Assembly: GCA_029940345.1 (NCBI GenBank)
Contig: JAOZRC010000270.1
Span: 1,423-7,182 of the forward strand
Length of the DNA: 5,760 nt
Direction of reading: 5' to 3'
Source of the DNA: Desulfobacterales bacterium
GTDB lineage: Bacteria; Desulfobacterota; Desulfobacteria; Desulfobacterales; JAUCGF01
Shown here piece by piece: positions 1-5,718 of the stretch. The notes beneath the pieces are model-generated. The model was not told the origin of the DNA. It made no database searches and saw nothing but the letters and a program-made list of their open reading frames with translations. Positions within the stretch are counted from its first letter, which is position 1. Each line of letters begins with the position of its first letter. The position numbers were made by a program, and so were the translations under genes.

Positions 1-6
1 CAAAAC

Positions 7-55
7 TGAACATTGAACATCCAACATCGAACATCCAACATTCAACATTCAACAT
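7..55. repeat. Tandem array of seven 7-bp degenerate repeats (YSAACAT)
   Basis: Seven contiguous heptamers can be read: tgaacat, tgaacat, ccaacat, cgaacat, ccaacat, tcaacat, tcaacat, followed by a partial unit (cgaat, 56-60). The last five bases (AACAT) are invariant and only the first two vary, as t/c then g/c. The array lies in the spacer just downstream of the ECF ATPase gene, whose stop is at 76-78, and may continue beyond the left window edge. It overlaps no gene seen here. The function is unknown; polymerase slippage or an intergenic repeat family are possible explanations. Confidence 0.85.
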
Positions 56-75
56 CGAATAATAGAACCTGAAAT

Positions 76-1626
76 CTACATTGCCAAACCGGCTCGTCGC
101 ATCAGGTTGCGATTTGCCATTAGTTTGTATGGAGCCTCATCCGCAATTAATTTCCCGTGGGACAGAATTAACCAGCGGGATGTATTTTGCGAAGCAAAGG
201 CCAGATCATGAGTGATTAATATAACCGCTTGTCCCTGGCGTTGAAGACGGATTATAAATTCGCTCAACGCTTTGCGAAAATAGCCATCCTGACCGGCAGT
301 GGGTTCATCTAACGCCAGGATAGCGGGTTTGGCCGCCATGGCCGCGGCAAATGCGACGCGTTTTTTCTCGCCGCCGCTGATCCGGTGGGGAGATCGTTTT
401 AACAACGGTTTTAAACGAAACAGGCTGACCAATTCATCCAACCAGGCTTTATCGTAACAATCCAGGATTTCTGCTCCCACCTTAATTTCATCTTCCACCG
501 TCAGTTTGAAAAACAGGCTGCATGGATTTTGAAAGGCCGTGCCGATATAGCGGGCAAGCTGAGATGTTTTCAGTTTAAGCGCGTTTTGGCCACACACGGC
601 GATTCTTCCGGATGAAGGCCGCTTCAACCCGTTGAGATGTTTGAGCAACGTGGTTTTACCCGAACCATTGGCACCTAACAAGGCGATGCACTCCCCTTTT
701 TTAAGGCAAAAATTGATATTTTTAAGATGAAACCCGTTTGGGGCTGTTCCACACATATTCTCGACTTCCAGCACGTCAAATGAATCTTTGGGGCTGTAAT
801 CCCCTGATTCCCGTGTCACCGGTTTTGAGAAATCGGAATACGAACCAAGATAGGAATAGACATGTTGCCGAATATCATCTGTTCCGGCCGGCAATTCCAA
901 ACCCAGGGCCAGTGTGTCTTTACTCATCAGTTTGTCAGGAGGCCCGTCTGACACCACCCGACCCAGATCCAGGACAACAACGCGTTGAACATCCGGAAGC
1001 GTGCAGGCTAGCCGATGTTCACTGATAATAACGGTTTTTCCCAGACGATGAATTCGTTTGAGCATTTCCCGAATTTGAATGGCATGCACCGGGTCCAGGT
1101 TGGCATAAGGTTCATCTAAAATAATGATATCCGGGTCTGGCGCCAAAATAGCGGCAATGGCCGTTAATTGTTGTTCGCCGCCCGATAACGTGTGCGGATT
1201 GCGTGCCAGAAACGGTGTCAGCCCGGTTGATGCCGCCGCCAGAGCAATGCGCTTGCGCATCTCGGGACGCGCCATTCCAAGGCTTTCCAGGCCAAAGGCG
1301 ATTTCCCGTTCCACCGTGCTGTTAAACAGTTGCGCTTCCGGATTTTGAAACACCATGCCCACTTTTACAAACAGGTCACGCACCGACTGCGTGCCAGTGC
1401 TGCGTCCGGCGATGCGTACTTCCCCTTGCATGGTTCCGGGATAAAAATGCGGAATTAATCCGTTAAATGTTTTGCAAAGCGTGGATTTTCCTGACCCGCT
1501 GGCACCACAAAGGAGAACGTACTCTCCGGTGCGGATGGTAAGATTCACATTCTTTAGTACTGATGCGTCATCGTTCGTTTTATAGGCATAACTGAGCCGG
1601 TCGGTCTCAATGAAAGGCTTATCCAT
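76..1626 (-). CDS. ECF-type transporter ATPase, two fused ABC domains (EcfA1-EcfA2 / YkoD-like)
   Basis: This is a cytoplasmic ATPase that should power uptake by the ThiW membrane component encoded just upstream. Numbered from the ATG at 1626 (516 residues), domain 1 has Walker A GASGSGKST (41-49), Q-loop QNPEAQLF (94-101), signature LSGGE (147-151), Walker B IIILDEP (167-173) and switch His in SEHR (204). Domain 2 has Walker A GANGSGKTT (318-326), QNPCSLFF (366-373), ISGGE (416-420), ILALDEP (436-442) and THDL (His 473). Both nucleotide sites look intact. The Q-loops of the QNP type and the tandem fusion are typical of ECF modules rather than classical importers. A longer reading opens at a TTG (1659), one base after the thiW stop codon, but neither start has a strong Shine-Dalgarno sequence. 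I prefer the ATG because the 11 added residues precede the ABC fold. No EcfT gene and no terminator are visible in the 75 bases after the stop. Confidence 0.93.
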   Translation of the reverse strand: MDKPFIETDRLSYAYKTNDDASVLKNVNLTIRTGEYVLLCGASGSGKSTLCKTFNGLIPHFYPGTMQGEVRIAGRSTGTQSVRDLFVKVGMVFQNPEAQLFNSTVEREIAFGLESLGMARPEMRKRIALAAASTGLTPFLARNPHTLSGGEQQLTAIAAILAPDPDIIILDEPYANLDPVHAIQIREMLKRIHRLGKTVIISEHRLACTLPDVQRVVVLDLGRVVSDGPPDKLMSKDTLALGLELPAGTDDIRQHVYSYLGSYSDFSKPVTRESGDYSPKDSFDVLEVENMCGTAPNGFHLKNINFCLKKGECIALLGANGSGKTTLLKHLNGLKRPSSGRIAVCGQNALKLKTSQLARYIGTAFQNPCSLFFKLTVEDEIKVGAEILDCYDKAWLDELVSLFRLKPLLKRSPHRISGGEKKRVAFAAAMAAKPAILALDEPTAGQDGYFRKALSEFIIRLQRQGQAVILITHDLAFASQNTSRWLILSHGKLIADEAPYKLMANRNLMRRAGLAM

Positions 1627-1660
1627 TTTCTTGATGGTCAAACGCTTTTGTTGCTGCAAT

Positions 1661-2182
1661 CTAAAAGTCTATCACGCCGGCGCGTTTAAGCAAACGAAGC
1701 GCCATTACGCCCAATATGGCGCCAACGATGGTGCTGGCCAAAAAGGATGGTATCAGCGCCAAAAAGGGAATCGCTTTACCCATCAACACCGGTGCGACAA
1801 ACAGCGCACTCACCACCGGTGCGATCAATCCGGTGCCGGCAACCTCACCGATAGCGGCGTGAATGACATTTTTTTTCCATCGATAAAACCATCCTGCCAG
1901 AAATGCACCGATCATGCCTCCCGGAAACGCCAGCAATGTGCCCACGCCCATTGCATTGCGAATCGCAGCGATCACGGCGGCAATCAGCAGCGCCCACCAC
2001 GGGCCGAGTAATACGGCACCCAGTACGTTGACAAAATGCTGCGTGGGATTGATTTTGGCAATCAACACCGGAAATGAAGTGTATGGCGCCAATGCGACGC
2101 CAATGGCGATGAGCACAACCGCATAAGCCGCTTTACGGGTGTCGGCCGCATGATTCAGGCCATTTTCGACAGGTGTGTTCAT
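1661..2182 (-). CDS. thiW: ThiW, substrate-binding S component of a thiamin-precursor ECF transporter
   Basis: A 173-residue, very hydrophobic protein with about five or six membrane segments (roughly 18-36, 48-75, 80-99, 107-131 and 137-163). Stretches such as INPTQHFVNVLGAVLLGPWW (45-63) and LLAFPGGMIGAFLAGW (83-98) match what I know of the ThiW family, which was predicted from riboswitch and gene context to import the thiazole precursor hydroxyethylthiazole. The start ATG overlaps the thiD stop as ATGA, with GAGG eight bases upstream, so translation is probably coupled to thiD. The TAG stop is directly followed by the ATPase gene. The neighbouring ATPase supplies energy, while the T component is missing from the window. 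The family call is firm; the exact substrate (thiazole or hydroxymethylpyrimidine) is not decided by the sequence. Confidence 0.9.
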   Translation of the reverse strand: MNTPVENGLNHAADTRKAAYAVVLIAIGVALAPYTSFPVLIAKINPTQHFVNVLGAVLLGPWWALLIAAVIAAIRNAMGVGTLLAFPGGMIGAFLAGWFYRWKKNVIHAAIGEVAGTGLIAPVVSALFVAPVLMGKAIPFLALIPSFLASTIVGAILGVMALRLLKRAGVIDF

Positions 2183-2991
2183 GTGATTGTCCTCATTCCG
2201 GCTTTGGCATAAAGATCATAAAAATGGTGCGTGGGACCGTGTCCTTTGCCGATATTGAGCGAATGTTCGATCGCACCGGTAATATATGTTTTGGCCAGGG
2301 TCACCGCTTCAATAAAATTCTTTCCCAGGGCCAGGTTGGCGGCAATCGCCGATGAAAAGGTACATCCCGTGCCGTGCGTGTCAGTCGTTTTAATTCTTGG
2401 GCTGCTGATTTGTTGAAAATCCTGGCCGTCATAAAGGATATCCGTTGCATCGACTTCTCCCAAATGGCCGCCCTTAACTACGACTTTGGAAGCGCCCAGT
2501 TCCGCAATCGCTGCGGCCGCTTTTTTCATCTCAGCCACATTCCTGATTTCATAGCCGACCAGTTTTTCGGCTTCATGAATATTGGGCGTCACCACTTCGG
2601 CTAATGGGAATAGTTTTTCAATTAACGCCTGGGCCGATTCCTGGGGAAGCAGCGCAAAGCCGCTCTTTGAAATCATCACGGGATCAAGCACAATGGCGGG
2701 CGCAGGGACGTTTTTGAGCGCGTCTGCAATGGCTTCAATTAATTCCGCACTGGCTGCCATGCCAATCTTGACAGCATGAATCGGCGTATCATCGAACAGA
2801 CAGACAATCTGATCGTGGACAATTTCAGGCCGCATCTCTTGAATGGCATACACTTTTTGGGTGTTTTGAACCGTGACGGCGGTAATGGCGCTCATGCCAA
2901 AAACGCCATGCGCCTGGAAGGTCTTCAAATCCGCCTGGATGCCGGCACCGCCCGATGAATCGGAGCCCGCGATAGTTAATGCGATGCGCAT
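2179..2991 (-). CDS. thiD: ThiD, hydroxymethylpyrimidine / hydroxymethylpyrimidine phosphate kinase
   Basis: A ribokinase-fold cytoplasmic enzyme that phosphorylates 4-amino-5-hydroxymethyl-2-methylpyrimidine (HMP) to HMP-P and then HMP-PP, the pyrimidine half of thiamin. The 270-residue length is normal for the family. Visible motifs are [18 protein letters not shown] (8-25), a Gln at 43 in the expected substrate-contact region, [10 protein letters not shown] (102-111), VTPNIHEAE (134-142), VVKGGH (171-176) and the anion-hole loop [13 protein letters not shown] (203-215), with the catalytic-type Cys at 210. It starts at ATG 2991-2989 behind a strong AGGAGG five bases upstream. It is the first gene of the operon after the TPP riboswitch and overlaps thiW by 4 bp. 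No ThiE or ThiM domain is fused to it. All motifs look intact, so it is probably active. Confidence 0.96.
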   Translation of the reverse strand: MRIALTIAGSDSSGGAGIQADLKTFQAHGVFGMSAITAVTVQNTQKVYAIQEMRPEIVHDQIVCLFDDTPIHAVKIGMAASAELIEAIADALKNVPAPAIVLDPVMISKSGFALLPQESAQALIEKLFPLAEVVTPNIHEAEKLVGYEIRNVAEMKKAAAAIAELGASKVVVKGGHLGEVDATDILYDGQDFQQISSPRIKTTDTHGTGCTFSSAIAANLALGKNFIEAVTLAKTYITGAIEHSLNIGKGHGPTHHFYDLYAKAGMRTIT

Positions 2992-3148
2992 ATATTCCTC
3001 CTTCTGAATTTATCGTATTCTGATTTTTATTATTTTTTTAGTGCGTTGGTAACTGTGGCGAGGATAAAGCGGCACAAAGATAATCTGATGAGCCAATGGG
3101 GTCAGGTGAGCCAAATGATTCAGTGAAATAGTGTGCGGTGTCATTCTT
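2992..3148 (-). promoter_or_regulatory. thiD leader / riboswitch expression platform region
   Basis: About 157 bases between aptamer and thiD start, with no gene of their own. On the minus strand they include two direct copies of TTGGCTCA (in the 3100-3120 and 3088-3100 area), a TCCTC that could pair with the Shine-Dalgarno, and an A-rich run (about 3020-3040). The runs of T here are on the plus strand and so do not make a terminator for thiD transcripts. An open frame passes antisense-free through aptamer and leader on the minus strand, but it looks fortuitous. Confidence 0.5.
2997..3002 (-). promoter_or_regulatory. Strong Shine-Dalgarno of thiD
   Basis: AGGAGG on the minus strand lies five bases before the thiD ATG and fixes that start. 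As the only strong ribosome site following the riboswitch, it is the likely point of control if regulation is translational. A short complementary TCCTC (minus strand, 3064-3060) in the leader could pair with GAGGA at 3000-2996. The pairing is only 5 bp, so that role is inferred. Confidence 0.8.
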
Positions 3149-3240
3149 CGCTTTCCCTACGACAGTATTAACTGTATCAGGTTCAAAGGGTATGCTCTCA
3201 GTTCTGCCAATATCTTCCGATATCAGAACACCCCTAAACG
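3149..3240 (-). ncRNA. TPP riboswitch aptamer (THI element)
   Basis: The minus strand carries the conserved thiamin pyrophosphate aptamer. P1 forms between CGTTT (3240-3236) and AAGCG (3153-3149). P2 forms between GGGT (3234-3231) and ACCC (3191-3188). An extended P3 hairpin begins with GTTCTG (3229-3224) pairing CAGAAC (3206-3201). The invariant CTGAGA (3201-3196), ACCTGAT (3182-3176), P5 ACAGT/ACTGT (3175-3171 with 3166-3162) and GTAGGGAA (3160-3153) are all present. The aptamer sits about 157 bases before thiD and explains operon control: TPP binding should lower expression of thiD-thiW-ATPase. No U-tracted terminator hairpin appears on the minus strand between aptamer and gene, so the mechanism is more likely translational or Rho-linked than intrinsic termination. 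Confidence 0.96.
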
Positions 3241-3245
3241 GTTTG

Positions 3246-3253
3246 AAATTATA
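3246..3253. repeat. Target-site duplication, copy next to the riboswitch
   Basis: AAATTATA, identical to 3390-3397 and directly abutting the terminal inverted repeat. On the minus strand it reads TATAATTT, so it carries a perfect -10-like hexamer about six bases before the aptamer. The element end behind it offers no recognisable -35. Confidence 0.88.
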
Positions 3254-3389
3254 GGCTACCAACATAAGGCGGGAGACTTGGGTGCGTTTGTAGCGCGGAA
3301 AGCCGTTCCGCGTCCTTTAATGTTGCCAAAAGGTTGAAAAAGCGGAACAGCTTTCCGCTCTACATTTGTCCCGCCTTATGTTGGTAGCC
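3254..3389. mobile_element. MITE-like element, 136 bp, perfect 21-bp terminal inverted repeats
   Basis: The two ends, 3254-3274 and 3369-3389, are perfect 21-base inverted repeats beginning GGCTACCAACATAAGGC. Just inside lies a second pair of arms, 3289-3312 and 3341-3364, complementary at 21 of 24 positions. Each of these arms also folds on itself (GCGGAA with TTCCGC), giving REP-like palindromes around a 28-base centre. The element is flanked on both sides by the same 8 bases, AAATTATA (3246-3253 and 3390-3397), a clean target duplication showing it arrived by transposition. It has no room for a transposase and must have been moved in trans. Several IS families make 8-bp duplications (IS1595, ISL3 and IS66 are examples), but I cannot assign one from the ends. 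It lies 13 bp from the riboswitch. Confidence 0.9.
3337..3359 (-). terminator. Possible short intrinsic terminator inside the MITE
   Basis: On the minus strand AGCGGAA (3359-3353) pairs perfectly with TTCCGCT (3347-3341) across a 5-base loop and is followed by T residues to 3337. A transcript from the distal -10 copy would meet this hairpin within about 50 bases, before the riboswitch. The stem is short and the U tract only about five long, so termination may be weak. The structure could also simply be the REP-like palindrome of the element. Confidence 0.3.
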
Positions 3390-3397
3390 AAATTATA
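3390..3397. repeat. Target-site duplication, distal copy
   Basis: AAATTATA abutting the other end of the element and identical to 3246-3253. Eight of eight matching bases exactly at both element boundaries is strong evidence for a real, fairly recent insertion. Confidence 0.88.
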
Positions 3398-3424
3398 TTT
3401 AGCAGTATCGGGGAAAAATTGCAA
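3392..3424 (-). promoter_or_regulatory. Candidate promoter of the thiD-thiW-ATPase operon
   Basis: On the minus strand TTGCAA (3424-3419) is followed 17 bases later by TAAATA (3401-3396), which overlaps a perfect TATAAT (3397-3392). Removing the element and one duplication would place TATAAT about six bases before the aptamer, which fits a transcript starting at the riboswitch 5' end. So the original promoter probably lay here. The -35/-10 pairing is imperfect: TTGCAA is 21 bases from the perfect TATAAT, and TAAATA is a weak -10. The call therefore rests on position as well as sequence. Confidence 0.45.
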
Positions 3425-3529
3425 TTATTATTTTTGGCGGTTAAACCTTCCTATCAGTGCTGATGGCCAATCTTTTTTTCAGGGAACCGGTTTGAAATCG
3501 TAGATATAATTGTTTTTCCAAGGAATAAA

Positions 3530-3670
3530 ATGGTTTTATGGTTTACAAATCAAGCGGATTCAGGTTACACACCGTTAATAGGAGACTGTTTGATAATTGT
3601 CTTCAATTGGCTGCAAAAGCGTGAGAACGACTTATCAAACCCTCTGAAAAGCTTTATTCACAAAAAATAG
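3530..3670 (+). CDS. Possible 46-residue leader ORF, unrecognised
   Basis: An open frame starting ATG (3530) behind AGGA about five bases upstream (3521-3524) and ending TAG (3668-3670). It encodes a peptide beginning MVLWFTNQADSGYTPLIGD. The frame is the same as that of the exported protein starting at 3683, only 12 bases after this stop. That gene has no Shine-Dalgarno of its own, so re-initiation from this ORF is conceivable. The peptide resembles nothing I know, has a short hydrophobic patch (CLIIVF) but no clear signal, and could be chance in AT-rich spacer. Confidence 0.25.
   Translation: MVLWFTNQADSGYTPLIGDCLIIVFNWLQKRENDLSNPLKSFIHKK
3588..3640. repeat. 9-bp inverted repeat in the spacer before the exported protein
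   Basis: GTTTGATAA (3588-3596) and TTATCAAAC (3632-3640) are perfect inverted copies 35 bases apart; a GTC/GAC pair can extend the stem after a small bulge. They lie within the possible leader ORF and 43 bases before the exported-protein start. They could be a spaced operator half-site pair or an RNA stem, or chance in AT-rich DNA. Confidence 0.35.
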
Positions 3671-3682
3671 ATTTTTTTCTAT

Positions 3683-5029
3683 ATGGACAGACTCAAAAAA
3701 AACATTTTGAATTGTTTGTTGACAGCTATCATAGTTGTCTTGAGCCCGTGTGGCAGCCACTCAGAGTCTCTCAACAAAGTGATTGTCATCCCTGGTATTG
3801 ATATAAAAGCGGTGTATCGACGCCTGGAAAATGCCGGGTTCAATCCGGGTGTTTACAATAAGGACGATTTTACGCAATTAGCGGCCGCGATTGCCCGCTT
3901 TCAAAGAATAGCCAAACTCGAAACTAACGGTATCCTGGACACCTTCACCTGGGATAAGCTGGAACAATTGTATGATCCTTCAGAAGCCTCCCCGGAGCCC
4001 CGAGGATCAGATATGCTTGAAATTCCTTTGCCGACAAAAAGTGGCCTTTCCCCAACGGAGTCGCTCGCCCAACCGGCATGGCCATCGGGCGTCATCATAG
4101 TTATCCGCAAAATGGTTTCCGACTTAGGCTACCAACCGGGAGCATTTCAGGGACATAAGAACCCAGCCTTTGAGAGCGCCCTTTATCAATTTCAAAAAGA
4201 GCATGATCTTAAAATGAATGGCTCGTTAACCAGGGAGACGCTTTTGGCTGTTTTTGAAAACAGTTGCAACAACGGATGTGAATTCAACATCGCTTTTCAA
4301 CTGTCTGATATCTGCAATCTTTTTGCTGTCAAATCATCGGATATCAGGTTTTTTTCCGGAACTGTCATGGAAAAAATATTTATTCACTCAGTGCAGGCTA
4401 TTTTGAACCAGATGGGTTATCACTCCGGGGCCGTCGATGGCATATACGGCCAAAATACACACCAGGCGCTGGCCCTGTTTCAAAAAGACCATCAATTGGA
4501 AGCGGATGGCCAATTGAACCGTCAAACCGCCGACGCTGTTTATTTTTCATACTGCGAGGATGGGTGTGAATTTTCCGTTTTTCTGGAAAACAGCGATAAT
4601 CAACCTTATCAGGCTAAAACCGGTGAGCGGTTGAAACCGGTGAAACTGACAACTGTCGATCCGGATGCGTATCCCGTTAAGCCTGATGACAGCGTGTTTG
4701 CCATTGAGCGGTCAGAGTGTTCTGAGATTTCCGGCCACTGGGTAATTTTATATGAGGGCGTTGTCACCGCAATCAAAGCGGATAGCGTCTTTGTGCGTCT
4801 TGAAAAACGCTTGGGCTACCGCTATCGTCCGCAACAGGAAGGCGTTGACAGGAATAACTGGTGGTGCATACCGCCTCGCCGTCATTGCTATTCTGCCATT
4901 AAATTCAGCGACTGGAAAGGTCTGTATTCCCAAAATCAAGTGGTGTTTTTTCCCAAAAAACGAGTTTATAACGCTAAAATAGAAATCATTAACGCTATTA
5001 CCCATTTTATTCAACAAACGTGTGAATAG
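3683..5029 (+). CDS. Exported protein with three peptidoglycan-binding-like repeats
   Basis: A 448-residue protein with an N-terminal signal (basic MDRLKKN, hydrophobic 8-20, likely cleavage near 25-28); LSPC at 20-23 is not a proper lipobox because of the Pro. Three PG_binding_1-like units follow: 40-97, about 137-191 and 233-287. The last is the most canonical (GIYGQNTHQALALFQKDHQL then ADGQLNRQT), and the first is degenerate. Units two and three are followed by C-x3-CEF-x3-F-x3-SD motifs (Cys 195/199 and 291/295). The C-terminal part (about 321-448) has several Cys and Trp residues and matches no family I recognise; no hydrolase or peptidase motif is visible. The likely role is attachment to, or sensing of, cell wall in the periplasm. 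The ATG has no Shine-Dalgarno, but no better start exists, since a stop lies 15 bases upstream and the signal peptide begins here. It stands alone, divergent from the thi operon. Confidence 0.85.
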   Translation: MDRLKKNILNCLLTAIIVVLSPCGSHSESLNKVIVIPGIDIKAVYRRLENAGFNPGVYNKDDFTQLAAAIARFQRIAKLETNGILDTFTWDKLEQLYDPSEASPEPRGSDMLEIPLPTKSGLSPTESLAQPAWPSGVIIVIRKMVSDLGYQPGAFQGHKNPAFESALYQFQKEHDLKMNGSLTRETLLAVFENSCNNGCEFNIAFQLSDICNLFAVKSSDIRFFSGTVMEKIFIHSVQAILNQMGYHSGAVDGIYGQNTHQALALFQKDHQLEADGQLNRQTADAVYFSYCEDGCEFSVFLENSDNQPYQAKTGERLKPVKLTTVDPDAYPVKPDDSVFAIERSECSEISGHWVILYEGVVTAIKADSVFVRLEKRLGYRYRPQQEGVDRNNWWCIPPRRHCYSAIKFSDWKGLYSQNQVVFFPKKRVYNAKIEIINAITHFIQQTCE

Positions 5030-5092
5030 AAAAAAACGACCTGTGCGGATACAATTGTCGGTGTAAGGTGGGCATCAGCAGAAAAGCCACAA

Positions 5093-5494
5093 TCAATAAT
5101 ATTCTTTAATATATGCATAAGCCCGCTCAAAAAGTGCCTGATCTTTATGCAGTTTATATTTCAAAAGCGCCTTCCTTAATGATTTTTGCACTTCGCGCTC
5201 ACCCGAAGTTGTCTTTTGCCAGCCGGGGAATCTGACCACACGAACAATCGCGTCAATATCCGTAACAATTCTTTCTACAACGGCAGGCGTCTGGTCGGTT
5301 TTGATTTCCAAAAATAATTCTGTCAAAGCCGCTTGGGGCGTTTTTTCCTTTCGTGCTTGTTCGATCTCTTTTTCGGCCTGAAGGGTTTCCCTGGCAAGTT
5401 TGCAGAGTTCCTTGATAAATTCGATTGAAGTTATCAAGCCCTTTTCTGCTTTATCAGGCAGTTCTTCCAATCGCTCACTAAGCGCTTTGAATTT
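5093..5494 (-). pseudogene. Type I restriction enzyme R subunit (HsdR), C-terminal remnant
   Basis: About 134 residues resembling the extreme C-terminus of HsdR proteins (the DUF3387-type helical tail of the motor/nuclease subunit). Typical family features are KALSERLEEL at the start, RFPGWQKTTSGEREVQKSLR in the middle and a terminal LHKDQALFERAYAYIKEYY ending in the natural stop. A full HsdR has about 1000 residues, so nuclease and helicase domains are absent. The frame closes upstream at a TGA (5539-5537), and similarity already fades near 5495. The first in-frame start would be a TTG at 5470 within the homology, with no ribosome site, so I treat it as a decayed fragment rather than a 125-residue gene. 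No hsdM or hsdS is nearby. It lies convergent to the peptidoglycan-binding gene, 63 bases after its stop. The restriction identity is recalled from family knowledge. Confidence 0.75.
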
Positions 5495-5550
5495 TAGAAT
5501 ACCTGACCTATAGGAAAATAATATGGGACCAAAAATTCATTCTAACCAGA

Positions 5551-5718
5551 TTATTTTATCAAATAGTACTGCAGTTTAATATCAGTACCTGGAAATATGG
5601 TTTCCGTTTCATTCAATTTTTCCATTAACTTTTTGACACCATCGTCATTTCGCAAAGTTGTCATTCGATGAACTCTTACATTTAATATTGGCTCTCTGGT
5701 AATTTCCGTGGTCGACTT
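5551..5718 (-). pseudogene. Short open frame, possible tail of a broken gene (unrecognised)
   Basis: A 55-codon minus-strand frame ending TAA (5553-5551). Its only plausible start is an ATG at 5664-5662 without a clear ribosome site. The protein-like stretch is NETETIFPGTDIKLQYYLI near the end. The same frame continues to the window edge beyond a TAA (5721-5719), so it may be the end of a longer gene broken by a nonsense codon. The final residues vaguely recall tails of DDE transposases, which would fit an insertion that cut off hsdR just downstream, but this is only an impression. It is AT-rich compared with the thi operon. It could be non-coding. Confidence 0.25.

Noticed and set aside
1610..2011. 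133-codon plus-strand frame opposite thiW
   Set aside because: Antisense shadow of the thiW and ATPase genes; its His/Gln/Cys-rich product is typical of reversed membrane-protein coding sequence.
3020..3040. T-rich run between riboswitch and thiD as a terminator
   Set aside because: The T residues are on the plus strand, so thiD transcripts carry A there; no GC stem precedes a U tract in the right direction.
3038..3265. 75-codon minus-strand open frame running through the riboswitch
   Set aside because: It overlaps the conserved aptamer and the duplicated target site; its codons are explained by RNA structure, and no ribosome site precedes it.
3131..3337. 68-codon plus-strand open frame across the riboswitch and element
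   Set aside because: It is antisense to the aptamer and runs into the MITE; its content is dictated by those features.
3453..3478. ATCAG/CTGAT palindrome followed by a T run as a plus-strand terminator
   Set aside because: The loop would be only two bases, the stem is not adjacent to the T run, and no plus-strand gene lies upstream to be terminated.
3239..3498. 11-bp direct repeat CGGTTTGAAAT at 3239-3249 and 3488-3498
   Set aside because: A single short match in AT-rich spacer, with no further flanking identity beyond a few bases; it could be chance.
4748..5017. 89-codon minus-strand frame inside the exported-protein gene
   Set aside because: Shadow of the longer plus-strand gene, with no start signal or recognisable family.
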